Below, in pieces: positions 42,991 to 51,417 of a stretch of DNA of 64,000 bases; position 1 is the stretch's first letter, and every line of letters starts with the position of its first letter. Made by a program: the position numbers and the translations under genes. This DNA comes from Mycobacterium simiae (GTDB lineage: Bacteria; Actinomycetota; Actinomycetes; Mycobacteriales; Mycobacteriaceae). The stretch lies in contig NZ_AP022568.1 in NCBI RefSeq assembly GCF_010727605.1, forward strand, positions 1,116,001 through 1,180,000. The letters are read 5' to 3'. The notes under the pieces are model-generated. The model made no database searches. It had not been told where the DNA came from and worked only from the letters and a program-made list of their open reading frames with translations.

Positions 42991-43053
42991 CAGATCTAAT
43001 CTGAAAAAAGGCTGAGAGGATTTGACACGGGTTTGGCACGGGCTTGACGCCGC
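42991..43053. repeat. Inverted repeat and 11-bp iterons upstream of the excisionase gene
   Basis: CAGAT-CTA-ATCTG (42991–43003) is followed by three direct 11-base units: TTGACACGGGT, TTGGCACGGGC, TTGACGCCGC (43022–43053). Units in phase with the helix between integrase and excisionase genes fit binding sites for an excisionase or a replication initiator, or an origin. Confidence 0.55.
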
Positions 43054-43171
43054 ATGGAAATGGCATTGACAATGGCGACACAAAATCCCAGCTTGGTCGA
43101 ATTAGCACTCGGAATTTGCTCTATGATGCATATCACACAGAAAAGAGGGAATGGGCCGGGAATGGAGCGTT

Positions 43172-44284
43172 TCAAGCCAGCAGAGTTGCCATTGCCGCCG
43201 CCGCGACCTGGCCAGCCGAACGGTCCAGGTGCGCATATATGCGGGCCGTGGTGGCGGCATCCTCGTGACCAAGGTGAGCCGATACGGTAATCAGCGGCAC
43301 CCCCTCACGCAGCAGCCAGCTGGCACAAACATGGCGGAGATCGTGGATGCGCGGCCTGGCGGTCAACAACAACTTGTCTGGGTTGTCCTGGTCGTTGGTC
43401 ATGGCCTTGGTTACGCTCGGAGCCCATACGTTGCTGCGCCAGCTGTACAACCGGATGGGTCCGCCCTCGGTGTTGACGAATAACCACTCGTGGCCATAGT
43501 CAAGCTGGTCGAGCACCGCAGCGGGGACGTTGATAGTGCGCGTCGACCGTCGGGTTTTGGGCTGCCCGATCTCATATTTGGCCGCGCCGTTACTCGGCGT
43601 CCTCTTCCAAGCCCTGGTAATCCTGACGGTGCTGTTGGCGCGGTCGACGTCACCAGGTTTCAATGCCGTGGCTTCCGAAAATCGGCATCCACTGGCCACC
43701 AGAAAGTCAAGGAACGGGTGCCAGCACTCGGTGAAAGATGCCCTCAGCAAACGATACTCGTCTTTGGTCAGCAGGGTCATGTCGCGCCGGAGGGTGCGCG
43801 GGACCCGAATTCCCGCTGCCGGGTTAGCGGGGATCTCGCCCGCCTTGACGGCCAGGTTCAGGACGCCCGACAAGAAGCCCAGTTTGTTGCTGATCGTCTT
43901 GCCGCTGGCACCGCCAGCCGACATCCTGTTGACCCATTTGGAGACGTCGGGGCGGCTGAGTGTCGACAGCGGAATATGACCGAGCACCGGCTCGATGTCA
44001 CGCGCAAGGTAGCGCCGGTACTCAGCGATGGTCTTCTTCTCCACACCAGTCAGGGTGTCTAGGTGCTCGGTGACGTAGCTCGCGAGGGTATGCCCGCACC
44101 CGGGAAAGGAGACCTTCCAAATCTTGCGGGCCTCGGCCGGGCCTAACCGGTTACAGACGTCTTGAAACTTCAGCGCTTCGGCGTGGTCGTTGAAGCTAGA
44201 GGAAGTCTGCTTTCCGTCAAGGGTGTAAAGCACCGAGAAGTAGGCGGTGCCGTCCTTGCGGGTTCGGACGCGAATGGACGCCAT
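43172..44284 (-). CDS. Tyrosine integrase
   Basis: 370 aa from the ATG at 44284 (MASIRVRTRKDG). Arm-binding and core-binding N-terminal parts, then the catalytic domain with Arg201 (SGCRFSEA), His314 and Arg317 (HDLRHVC), His340 (LGHED) and nucleophile Tyr350 (ARIYAHL). All five key residues are present. The gene lies 90 bases inside attR and reads away from it, as usual. It would integrate into the ssrA 3' end. Confidence 0.95.
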   Translation of the reverse strand: MASIRVRTRKDGTAYFSVLYTLDGKQTSSSFNDHAEALKFQDVCNRLGPAEARKIWKVSFPGCGHTLASYVTEHLDTLTGVEKKTIAEYRRYLARDIEPVLGHIPLSTLSRPDVSKWVNRMSAGGASGKTISNKLGFLSGVLNLAVKAGEIPANPAAGIRVPRTLRRDMTLLTKDEYRLLRASFTECWHPFLDFLVASGCRFSEATALKPGDVDRANSTVRITRAWKRTPSNGAAKYEIGQPKTRRSTRTINVPAAVLDQLDYGHEWLFVNTEGGPIRLYSWRSNVWAPSVTKAMTNDQDNPDKLLLTARPRIHDLRHVCASWLLREGVPLITVSAHLGHEDAATTARIYAHLDRSAGQVAAAAMATLLA

Positions 44285-44373
44285 AGACGAGGAGCCTATA
44301 CCCGGATCTTGACGTACATCTTGACGCAGCATCGCTAACAGACGCTTCTAGGCCTCTGACCAGCATTTTCTCA

Positions 44374-44394
44374 GTGGAGCTGCCGGGAATCGAA
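44374..44394. other. attR: element/ssrA junction
   Basis: The same 21-bp core as at 23774–23794, here joined to the body of ssrA (CCCGGGTCC continues). On the element side the next bases are CTCA, so the base before the core is A, not G as at the left end. The core covers the T-arm and 3' acceptor strand of the tRNA-like domain. Confidence 0.9.
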
Positions 44395-44739
44395 CCCGGG
44401 TCCTACGGCATTCCCTCAAGGCTTCTCCGTGCGCAGTTCGCTGTGCCTCTACTCGGATCTCCTGGTCTCGCGAACTAGCCAGGATGACGATCCCAGTCGC
44501 TGTTTGATGTCCCCACGGGTCCCGCGACCGAACCCGTGGGTGGGTCCCTCTAGCTGATGCCAGGGTCCGGGCCGAGGGCGCTCCCGGTCTGACAGACTAG
44601 CTTCGCTTAGGCAGCGAGAGCGTAGTCGCGCTGATGTGAATCGGCGCTTATATAGTTGCAACGACGCTTACGGTGGTCTCTTGCCTGCACCGGCACGCTT
44701 CCCTTGATTCGATGCGCGAAGTCGAAACCGTTCAGCCCC
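44374..44739 (-). ncRNA. ssrA: tmRNA (transfer-messenger RNA)
   Basis: Read leftward, it starts GGGGCTGAA at 44739 and ends CAGCTCCAC at 44374; the two ends pair as the acceptor stem, and the T-arm (GGGTTCGAATCCC) is intact. The tag reading frame is at 44610–44645, ADSHQRDYALAA plus a TAA stop. tmRNA with SmpB rescues stalled ribosomes and tags the nascent chain. Integration has changed the 3' end: after GCTCCAC the DNA reads TGA, so CCA is not encoded and must be added by the CCA-adding enzyme. The displaced original end at 23774 does encode CCA. Confidence 0.95.
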
Positions 44740-44787
44740 TTGTCTTGTGTTTTCGCACATCCCGACCGATTTTCGGCCGGACACTCC

Positions 44788-44815
44788 ATTCTACGGGTGC
44801 ACTAACGAGCAGCAA
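44788..44815 (-). promoter_or_regulatory. Probable ssrA promoter
   Basis: On the minus strand, TTGCTG (44815–44810) and TAGAAT (44793–44788) are separated by 16 bases. Transcription would start near 44781, leaving a leader of about 40 bases before the mature 5' end at 44739, removed by RNase P. Inferred from spacing and consensus. Confidence 0.55.
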
Positions 44816-44878
44816 CTAATTTATGTTCCGCGCCGCCACGCGCGCCGCAATCAAGTTGCTCCAGGTCCGGGCGCGAAG

Positions 44879-44916
44879 CCGGGCACCCCCGGTCTCGCGA
44901 CAGCGGGGGTGCCCGG
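44879..44916 (-). terminator. Strong GC hairpin downstream of the ferritin-like gene
   Basis: CCGGGCACCCCC (44879–44890) pairs perfectly with GGGGGTGCCCGG (44905–44916) around a 14-base loop. It lies 42 bases beyond the stop of the leftward gene at 44958 and before the ssrA promoter. No U-tract follows, as is usual for mycobacterial hairpin terminators. Confidence 0.65.
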
Positions 44917-44957
44917 GGCGCCTGGCGACGTTTGCCGATAGACGCCTGTTTAGCTCG

Positions 44958-45920
44958 CTACTTGATGCCGACGACGTCTTGCGCGATGGCAGCGACGCGC
45001 GTCTGCGCGGCAGAGACGAGGCGCTGCCGATTCTTGTGGGCCTCCTCGTAGGCGATGATCACCCGGACATCCTTCGGCGAGGTCAGGTCCTTGATCGCGG
45101 CGACGGCGTCGTTGATGTTGAGGTCGTCGTAGCCCTTGATCGGCAACTCGTGTGGTTCCAGCACACCAACCGATTCGCGCCCGGAGTGCAGCGCGTCGGC
45201 GGCACGATCCGCACCTTCGGAGCGGGTGACCCGCTCGGCGGCACGCAGGGCGGCGTTCTGCGACGCCGACAACGCCTTGGTCGCGATCTCCCCGGCATTG
45301 TTTCCGCGCTTGACCAGGTCGTTGATGGCAGGACCGGTTGATCGCAGAGCGTCGACGGCACGGTCCAGCCCACGAGCCGACCACGCAGCGGGCAGGTTGA
45401 CCAGCTTCACCGCGGCGCCGGCGGCGGCCTGCAGCGGGGTGCGGCGCAGCGCGGCCGGGCCACCGAGGGCATCTTCGGCCAGCACGGTGGTCAGCCAATC
45501 CACCGTCGCCGCGTGCGCGGCGATCAGCCGGTCGGCCAGGCCCACAATGTCCTGCTTTTCCGCGGCGACGGCCAGCGCCTTGGTGTAGCGGGCGCGGTCG
45601 AGCAGCTGGTCTTCGAGCGCCAGGTCCCCCAGCAACGCCTCGTCGAACGGCTCGGCCTGCTCGGTCAGCGCCTTCACCGCGGCCGCGGCGCGGCCCAGGA
45701 ACGGACCGATCACGTCGGGGAAACCGCCGAGGTCGCGGATTGCGGCCTCGATGGCCTCGGCGCGTTCGCGGCCATTTGCCGCGTTCTGGGTGAGCTCGCG
45801 GCGAACGGCCTCGGTGCGCGCCTGCGCGACGCGGGTCTCCGCGATCTGAATTTCGGTGTTGGTCAGATCCAGCAGTGTGCGAAGTTGGGCGAGCAATCTG
45901 CTCGTGTCGGGTGCGGTCAT
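44958..45920 (-). CDS. Ferritin-like-domain protein next to ssrA
   Basis: 320 aa from the ATG at 45920 with a GGAGG site. Almost wholly helical and Ala-rich; the first 140 residues form a bundle with a ferritin-like fold in related mycobacterial proteins (TSRLLAQLRTLLDLTNTEIQ, QLLDRARYTKALAVAA), although a clear ExxH di-iron site is not visible. The C-terminal part has KDVRVIIAYEEAHKNRQ. Function unknown. It is read towards ssrA, with a hairpin between. Confidence 0.75.
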   Translation of the reverse strand: MTAPDTSRLLAQLRTLLDLTNTEIQIAETRVAQARTEAVRRELTQNAANGRERAEAIEAAIRDLGGFPDVIGPFLGRAAAAVKALTEQAEPFDEALLGDLALEDQLLDRARYTKALAVAAEKQDIVGLADRLIAAHAATVDWLTTVLAEDALGGPAALRRTPLQAAAGAAVKLVNLPAAWSARGLDRAVDALRSTGPAINDLVKRGNNAGEIATKALSASQNAALRAAERVTRSEGADRAADALHSGRESVGVLEPHELPIKGYDDLNINDAVAAIKDLTSPKDVRVIIAYEEAHKNRQRLVSAAQTRVAAIAQDVVGIK

Positions 45921-46061
45921 ACTTACAAGGCCTCCTACGTTGGCTTTTGCTTGTCGGCGCGAAGCGCGCCCTTGCATTTGGCTACCCGTCGCGGCGCCAG
46001 AGCCAACATGCACAGGTGTGACATATGTCGCATTCACCCGTCGGCTGCGCCAAAAATGTTG

Positions 46062-46907
46062 TCAGATAACGAAATTCAGCTTCTCAAGAATTTGAGCAGC
46101 AAGATCTTTATCTCCGCCGAGGTCGATGTCCTGCGGTCGGATCGGGCACATCGGCCGGCCCCCGGCAAGCCGGGTGAACTGCAGCGCGTTCACGCGGATC
46201 GTCGCCGTCGGCTCGCGACCGCCGAAGTCCTCGACTACCTGGGCGCGCCCGTCGACGCTGACGCGGACAGAGCGCGCCAACCGGCCGGTCAGGTCGAACT
46301 CGACGCGTGCCCCGTCGGGGGCTTGCGCAAGTTTGCCCACGACGAAGCCCAGCGTGGCGGCGATCTCGTCGAGCGACAGCCGCGCGGCGACCCCGCTCAG
46401 CTCGTCGTCGGACGACGGCTGCTCGATCGCCACCCGGATGTCCTGTTCGTGCATCCAGCAATCGAAGACCCGGATCCTCATGAACCGTCCATAACTGTCC
46501 GGGCCGGCCGGCGTCCTCGTCTCGGCGTTCCACTCCTCTTCGGACATCGCGCCCAACACCTGGCGCCGATCCTCGATCACCGCGCGGTAGCGCTGCAGGA
46601 CACTGCCGATGGGCTGCCCGGCGAAATGGCGCACCCAGCACTCATTCATCGCGCCCACGCCGTTGCGGACATGGTCGAGCCCCTTGACGTCGATGTCCGG
46701 CTCGGGTGGCGCGATGCCCTGCAGGAACGACTCGGTGCCGATGACGTGTGACACCACCGCCCGCACATCCCAGCCCGGCAGTGGGGTCGCCGCCTGCCAT
46801 TGGCTCTCGGCCAACCCGGCCAGCAACGCGTCGATGGAATCCCACACCGTGAAGAGCCCGTCCAGCACCTCAGCTTTGTCCAGTGTGGTGACTGCGCGCG
46901 TGGCCAT
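46062..46907 (-). CDS. Maleylpyruvate isomerase-family mycothiol-dependent enzyme
   Basis: 281 aa. N-terminal DinB-like four-helix bundle (DSIDALLAGLAESQWQAATPLPGWDVRAVVSHVIGTE), with metal-site histidines HVIG and WMHEQD, and a C-terminal SCP2-like beta domain (VRVSVDGRAQVVEDFGG). The family uses mycothiol for isomerisation or transfer reactions. It corresponds by place and type to the Rv3099c protein beside smpB in M. tuberculosis, from memory. Confidence 0.85.
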   Translation of the reverse strand: MATRAVTTLDKAEVLDGLFTVWDSIDALLAGLAESQWQAATPLPGWDVRAVVSHVIGTESFLQGIAPPEPDIDVKGLDHVRNGVGAMNECWVRHFAGQPIGSVLQRYRAVIEDRRQVLGAMSEEEWNAETRTPAGPDSYGRFMRIRVFDCWMHEQDIRVAIEQPSSDDELSGVAARLSLDEIAATLGFVVGKLAQAPDGARVEFDLTGRLARSVRVSVDGRAQVVEDFGGREPTATIRVNALQFTRLAGGRPMCPIRPQDIDLGGDKDLAAQILEKLNFVI

Positions 46908-46976
46908 GGTCGGATGCTAGGCCGATTACCGGCCCGGCGTTACCCCCATGCCGAGCCCCGTCCCGTCCCGGAGCCG

Positions 46977-47726
46977 TCAGCTTGCGGCGATCATGGCCAC
47001 CGACCCCATGGCCATCACCATGCCGATCCCCTGCCAGCGCGTCACTCGTTCGCGCAGCACGATCATCGCCAGCACGACCGTGGCGGCGGGATAGAGCGAA
47101 ATCATGATGCTGGCCAGCGAGAGCAGCCAGGACTGCAGCGCGATCAATTGGGTGACCAAAGCACAGATGTCCAGCAGGGCGATCGCCAACGCCAGCTTCA
47201 GCGACTGCCCCCGGGGCAGCCGCAAGTTCCGTCTCGACGCGGCCAGGATGGTGATCACCACGGTCGCAGACAGTCGCGCGAACATCAGCGGCCAGAGCTT
47301 GGAGTCGTGCGGCGATTGGTGCAGGAACACCAGATCCAGACCGAACGCGCACCCGGCCAGGGTCGTGAGCCCGGCCACCTTGGCGGTGAACCGGAACCGG
47401 CTGGCGCCGTCGCCGGTCGCCTCCCGGCTGACCAGCATTACCGCGACGATGGCCAGGCCGACGCCAGCCGAGGCCGCCGGGCCGGGGCGCTCCCCCAGCG
47501 CGACGCCCACGGCGACCGGCACCGCGGCATTGAGCACGCCGGCGAGCGGGGCGACCACGGAGATCGGGCCGGACCCCAAGGCCGCATAGAACGCCCACAT
47601 GCCGAACGCCTGACCGACGCCGTACAGACATCCCCAGAAGATGGCACCGGAATGGATCGGGCCACCGACGGTGAAGGCGAGCAGCCCGAGCAGCAGCGCC
47701 TCGACCGGGTAGGCCGCCAGCATCAC
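46977..47726 (-). CDS. EamA/DMT-family transporter, N-terminus probably further upstream
   Basis: From the first usual start (GTG 47726) it is 249 aa with nine to ten membrane helices in two EamA halves (VGQAFGMWAFYAALGSGPISVVAPL; then LQSWLLSLASIMISLYPAATVVLAM). However, the open frame continues upstream through YAQLSAVSYGVSDFVGGVAARR, the typical first helix of the family, up to a CTG at 47822 that overlaps the smpB stop as CTGA. The real protein is therefore probably 281 aa with a CTG start coupled to smpB. Substrate unknown (small metabolites, by family). Confidence 0.85.
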   Translation of the reverse strand: MMLAAYPVEALLLGLLAFTVGGPIHSGAIFWGCLYGVGQAFGMWAFYAALGSGPISVVAPLAGVLNAAVPVAVGVALGERPGPAASAGVGLAIVAVMLVSREATGDGASRFRFTAKVAGLTTLAGCAFGLDLVFLHQSPHDSKLWPLMFARLSATVVITILAASRRNLRLPRGQSLKLALAIALLDICALVTQLIALQSWLLSLASIMISLYPAATVVLAMIVLRERVTRWQGIGMVMAMGSVAMIAAS

Positions 47727-47818
47727 GCGCAGTGCGGCGACCCGCCGCGCTGCTACGCCGCCTACAAAATCGCTGACCCCGTACGAGACGGCGGACAGCT
47801 GCGCGTAAGCGGCTCCGA

Positions 47819-48328
47819 TCAGTTCATACCCTTTGCTCGGCGGCCCAGTTCACGTAGTACTTCGCGCTGGGCATCACGGCGGGCGAGGTCTTGGCGTTTG
47901 TCGTGTGCCTGCTTGCCTCGCGCTAGCGCGAGCTCAACCTTGACCTTGCCCTCGGAGAAGTACAGCGAAAGCGGCACCAGGGTGAGGTTACCATCACGAA
48001 TCTTTCCGATCAGGGTGTCGATCTGGCGCCTGTGTAACAACAACTTTCGATTGCGGCGCGGGTCATGGTTGGTCCAGCTACCGTGCTCGTACTCCGGAAT
48101 GTGCAAGTTACGCAACCACACTTCACCGTCGTCGACGGTTGCGAAAGCATCGGCCAGCGAGGCCTGCCCCTGCCGCAAGCTCTTCACCTCGGTGCCGACT
48201 AAAGCCACCCCGGCCTCGAATGACTCCACAATTGAATAGTTGTGCCTAGCTTTGCGATTGGTGGCGATGATCTTTTTGCTGTCACGCTGGCCACGACCCG
48301 TCGCGCCGGCATTGGACTTATTGGCCAC
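47819..48328 (-). CDS. smpB: SsrA-binding protein SmpB
   Basis: 169 aa. Typical Smp[44 protein letters not shown], and the basic C-terminal tail [24 protein letters not shown] that enters the mRNA channel. It binds the tRNA-like part of tmRNA for trans-translation; ssrA is only 3 kb away. The start is two bases from the ftsX stop. Confidence 0.97.
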   Translation of the reverse strand: MANKSNAGATGRGQRDSKKIIATNRKARHNYSIVESFEAGVALVGTEVKSLRQGQASLADAFATVDDGEVWLRNLHIPEYEHGSWTNHDPRRNRKLLLHRRQIDTLIGKIRDGNLTLVPLSLYFSEGKVKVELALARGKQAHDKRQDLARRDAQREVLRELGRRAKGMN

Positions 48329-48330
48329 AG

Positions 48331-49224
48331 CTAACGCCGTACGTAGAGGCGCAGCGTCGCATATGCGGTCAACCCTGCCATCGACACGCCGAGCAGGAAC
48401 AAAATCGGTGAGATGTAAAGAATGTCGGCGTAGTCAACGCGTGCGATCAAATTGGCTTGGTAGAACTGATTTAGCGCGTTGTCCAGGAACAGCGCCCGCA
48501 CCACGAGCAGGCCGGCGACCGCAATCGCCACACCAACACCCGCGGCCAGCATCGCTTCCACCAAAAATGGCAACTGGGTGTACCAGCGACTGGCTCCCAC
48601 CAGCCGCATAATCCCGATCTCGGTACGCCGTGTGTAGGCGGCAACTTGGACCATGTTGGCAATCAACAGAATTGCGCCGACGGCCTGCACCAACGCCACG
48701 GCGAACGCTACGCTGCTCAGGCCGTCCAGCACCGCGAACAGCCGGTCGATCAGGTCCTTCTGGTTGAGCACCGAAAGTACTCCGGGTTGGCCCTGCATCG
48801 CGGAGTCGAAGTCCTTGTGTTGTTCGGGATTGTTCAACTTGACGATGAACGAGGCTGGGAAAGAATCCTTTCCGGCAACGTCCTTGTACTGCGGGAACTT
48901 TCGGATCGCGTCGTCGTAGGCGTCTTGGCGATTGAGGAAACGAACCGATTTGACGTCCTGTCGCTTTTCGATCGCTTCCCGCAGCGCCTTGCACGGATTG
49001 GTGCCGCAGGATGGATCATTCGCGGAGACGTCCTCGGTGAGGAACACCTGCGTCTCGACCCGGTCGAGGTAGATGGCGCGCGAGTGCTCGGCCAACCGGA
49101 CGACCAGCAGACCGCCGCCGAACAGGCCGACCGAGATCGCGGTCGTCAGGATCATGGCCACCGTCATGGTGACGTTGCGGCGAAGCCCGGTCAGAACCTC
49201 ATTGAGCAGGAAGCCGAAGCGCAC
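48331..49224 (-). CDS. ftsX: Cell-division ABC transporter permease FtsX
   Basis: 297 aa with four membrane helices: a first near residue 20–45, then an extracellular loop of about 120 residues (containing a Cys pair in [12 protein letters not shown]), and three more ([21 protein letters not shown] etc.). FtsX with FtsE transmits ATP hydrolysis to the wall hydrolase RipC in mycobacteria. GTG start overlapping the ftsE stop (TAGTG). Confidence 0.96.
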   Translation of the reverse strand: MRFGFLLNEVLTGLRRNVTMTVAMILTTAISVGLFGGGLLVVRLAEHSRAIYLDRVETQVFLTEDVSANDPSCGTNPCKALREAIEKRQDVKSVRFLNRQDAYDDAIRKFPQYKDVAGKDSFPASFIVKLNNPEQHKDFDSAMQGQPGVLSVLNQKDLIDRLFAVLDGLSSVAFAVALVQAVGAILLIANMVQVAAYTRRTEIGIMRLVGASRWYTQLPFLVEAMLAAGVGVAIAVAGLLVVRALFLDNALNQFYQANLIARVDYADILYISPILFLLGVSMAGLTAYATLRLYVRR

Positions 49225-49913
49225 TAGCGATCCATCCCGTAGACGCCGCGCTGTTCGTCACGAACCAGCCGGCCCAGCGACAGCTCGACGACGCGCTGGC
49301 GCATCGAGTCGACGATGTGGTGGTCATGGGTCGCCATCAGCACGGTCGTCCCGGTCCGATTGATCCGCTCAAGCAGATCCATGATGTCGTTGCTGGTGTC
49401 CGGGTCAAGGTTTCCGGTCGGCTCGTCGGCCAGCAGGACCAGCGGCCGGTTGACGAACGCGCGGGCAATCGCCACCCGCTGCTGCTCACCACCGGACAGC
49501 TCGTTGGGCAGCCGGTTGGCTTTGCCCGACAGGCCGACCGTCTCGAGCACCTCGGGCACCACCCGGTTGATCTGATCGGAGCGTTTACCGATGACCTCGA
49601 GGGCGAAGGCGACGTTCTCATACACCGTCTTTTGCTGCAGCAGACGAAAGTCTTGGAAGACACAGCCGATCACCTGACGCAGCTTCGGCACGTGCCGCCC
49701 AGGCAGCTTGTTGACGTGGAACTTCGACACCCGCACGTCGCCGCTGGTCGGTGTCTCCGCCGCCAGCAACAACCGCATGAACGTCGACTTGCCCGATCCC
49801 GACGGGCCGATCAGGAAGACGAATTCACCCTTGTCGATTTTGACGTTCACGTCCTCCAGCGCCGGACGCGCCGACGCTTTGTACTTCTTGCTGACATGGT
49901 CAAGGGTGATCAT
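49224..49913 (-). CDS. ftsE: Cell-division ABC ATPase FtsE
   Basis: 229 aa from the ATG at 49913, the normal FtsE length. Walker [11 protein letters not shown]-loop FQDFRLL, signature LSGGEQQR, Walker [12 protein letters not shown] and switch His in ATHDH are all present. It forms the FtsEX complex with the next gene. Longer in-frame readings upstream run into the antisense of a Pro-rich gene and are rejected. Confidence 0.97.
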   Translation of the reverse strand: MITLDHVSKKYKASARPALEDVNVKIDKGEFVFLIGPSGSGKSTFMRLLLAAETPTSGDVRVSKFHVNKLPGRHVPKLRQVIGCVFQDFRLLQQKTVYENVAFALEVIGKRSDQINRVVPEVLETVGLSGKANRLPNELSGGEQQRVAIARAFVNRPLVLLADEPTGNLDPDTSNDIMDLLERINRTGTTVLMATHDHHIVDSMRQRVVELSLGRLVRDEQRGVYGMDR

Positions 49914-49957
49914 CACGGCACGCCAGTGTAGCGGTGAATTTCGCTGCGACGCGAAGA

Positions 49958-50434
49958 TCAGCTCGCCGGTGGCGGCGTGCTCGGCGCCGGGCCCGGACCC
50001 GGTACCGGTTGCTGTGGCGGCGGCGGCGTGGTACTTGAGCTGGGCGGACAGAACGGCGGCGGCAGCAAGCACGGCAGCTGGAACGGCGGCGGTGCCGTCG
50101 TTGTTGGTGGCGGCGGCACGGTGGTGGTGGGACTGGGCGGGACCGTCGTCGTCGGCGTCGGCACGAACGTCGGCGTCGCCGGGCGGGGCGCGTCGACCCG
50201 GGTGCGGGGCACCCAGGTGTAGTTGGGGTCGGGCAAAAAGCCGGGTGGCACCACCTGCGGAGGCGGCGGCGGTTTGGCCGGCTCCGGGCGGTAGGCGTCG
50301 TAGACCCACCACATGGCCAGGAACGCCACAATCAACACCAGCGTCGACGTGCGCACCCGTCCGCCGAAGAGGTGACTCCAGCGCCGCTGCTTATCCTCGT
50401 TGCGCTTCTCGAAGAGGCTCACGGTGAACTTCAC
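49958..50434 (-). CDS. Proline-rich single-pass membrane protein
   Basis: 158 aa. A basic cytosolic start, one membrane helix ([20 protein letters not shown]), then about 105 residues of Pro/Thr-rich sequence in the wall space ([19 protein letters not shown] units). It corresponds by place to Rv3103c. It probably spans the periplasm; function unknown. Its start overlaps the MscS stop (ATGA). Confidence 0.85.
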   Translation of the reverse strand: MKFTVSLFEKRNEDKQRRWSHLFGGRVRTSTLVLIVAFLAMWWVYDAYRPEPAKPPPPPQVVPPGFLPDPNYTWVPRTRVDAPRPATPTFVPTPTTTVPPSPTTTVPPPPTTTAPPPFQLPCLLPPPFCPPSSSTTPPPPQQPVPGPGPAPSTPPPAS

Positions 50435-51417
50435 CCGCGCTGCACCGCCGTGCTGTCCGCCTCGCCTTGCGCTTGGGCTTGAGCTGCGGCGACCTCAACA
50501 CCCGGGCCGTCAACCAGGCCGATCTTCGCGTCGGCGGCGGTGACGATCCCGACGCGGGCCAGTGCCCGGATCACCAACACACGCAGCTGCCGGCCGACCT
50601 CGAACTGCTTGCCCGGCAACGTACGGGCCACCACCCGCAGGGTGACGGTATCGACCCCAATGCTTTCCACGCCCATCACGGTCGGCGGATCAAGCAACAA
50701 CTCGCCCAGCACCGGGTTGTCCATCGCACGGTCGCATTCCTGGTGCAGGACGTCGTTGACCTGATTCAGGTCGGCGTTGGTCGACACCGGAATGTCCACG
50801 ACCGCGCGTGCCCAATCCTTGGACAGGTTGACCACCTTGACGATCTGCCCGTTGGGAATCGTCAACACCTCGCCATCCGCCGAGCGCAATCGGGTCACCC
50901 GCAACGTCACGTTCTCGACCGTGCCGCTGGCCTCCGTCGACGAAACGACGGTGAGGGTGACCAGGTCACCGAACCCGTACTGCTTCTCCACCAGAATGAA
51001 GAAACCGGACAGCAAGTCCCTCACCAACTGCTGGGCGCCGAAACCCAGCGCCGCGCCCACTACCGTGGCGGGCGCGACCAGCCCGCCCACCGAAAACCTC
51101 AGGATGTCGGCGATCTGGAGCATCACCCAGATGCCGATGATGACGACCGACACCCAAGAGATGACCGATGCGACCGCCTGACGGTGCTTGGTGGCCTCCG
51201 AGCGCACCAGCGCGTCGCTCTCGGCGAAGCCCACGTCGAGCTGCCGGGTCACCTGCTGGGCCACCCAGTTGACGAAGCGGGCGGCCAGCACCGCGCCGAT
51301 TAGCACCATTCCGATCCGCAAACCGCGGGTGATGATCCATTGCCCTATGTCACCGCGCCAGAAGTCGTGCCAGCCCAGCGCCGTGGTTGAGGCGATAAAG
51401 GTGGTGTTAGTTGTCAT
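50431..51417 (-). CDS. MscS-type mechanosensitive channel
   Basis: 328 aa from the ATG at 51417, which overlaps the prfB end by 11 bases. Three membrane helices, with the pore helix region [23 protein letters not shown] typical of MscS, then the beta domain ([34 protein letters not shown]) and a C-terminal alpha/beta part. The Ala/Gln-rich tail is short. It releases solutes on osmotic shock. It corresponds by place to Rv3104c. Confidence 0.9.
   Translation of the reverse strand: MTTNTTFIASTTALGWHDFWRGDIGQWIITRGLRIGMVLIGAVLAARFVNWVAQQVTRQLDVGFAESDALVRSEATKHRQAVASVISWVSVVIIGIWVMLQIADILRFSVGGLVAPATVVGAALGFGAQQLVRDLLSGFFILVEKQYGFGDLVTLTVVSSTEASGTVENVTLRVTRLRSADGEVLTIPNGQIVKVVNLSKDWARAVVDIPVSTNADLNQVNDVLHQECDRAMDNPVLGELLLDPPTVMGVESIGVDTVTLRVVARTLPGKQFEVGRQLRVLVIRALARVGIVTAADAKIGLVDGPGVEVAAAQAQAQGEADSTAVQRG

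Larger units (their letters stand above)
23774..44394. mobile_element. 20.6-kb integrative element in the 3' end of ssrA
   Basis: It is bounded by a 21-bp direct repeat of the tmRNA 3' end (23774–23794 and 44374–44394). Next to the right repeat are a tyrosine integrase, an excisionase-like gene and a primase/helicase, the usual order of an integrated element. No capsid, portal, tail, terminase or conjugation gene is recognisable, so it is a satellite-like or plasmid-like island rather than a complete prophage. Cargo: SIR2–STAND protein, serine recombinase, zeta toxin pair, receptor kinase, secreted small proteins, a type VII secretion cassette and an ADP-ribosyltransferase-like protein. Parts are AT-richer than the host (25 G/C of 60 at 27841–27900). 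Confidence 0.88.

Noticed and set aside
23774..44394. The element as a complete prophage
   Set aside because: No capsid, portal, tail, lysin or terminase gene could be recognised among its genes.
46800..48239. A 479-codon rightward open frame opposite the EamA, smpB and isomerase genes
   Set aside because: Low-complexity Arg/Gln/His composition, and it crosses three well-identified leftward genes.
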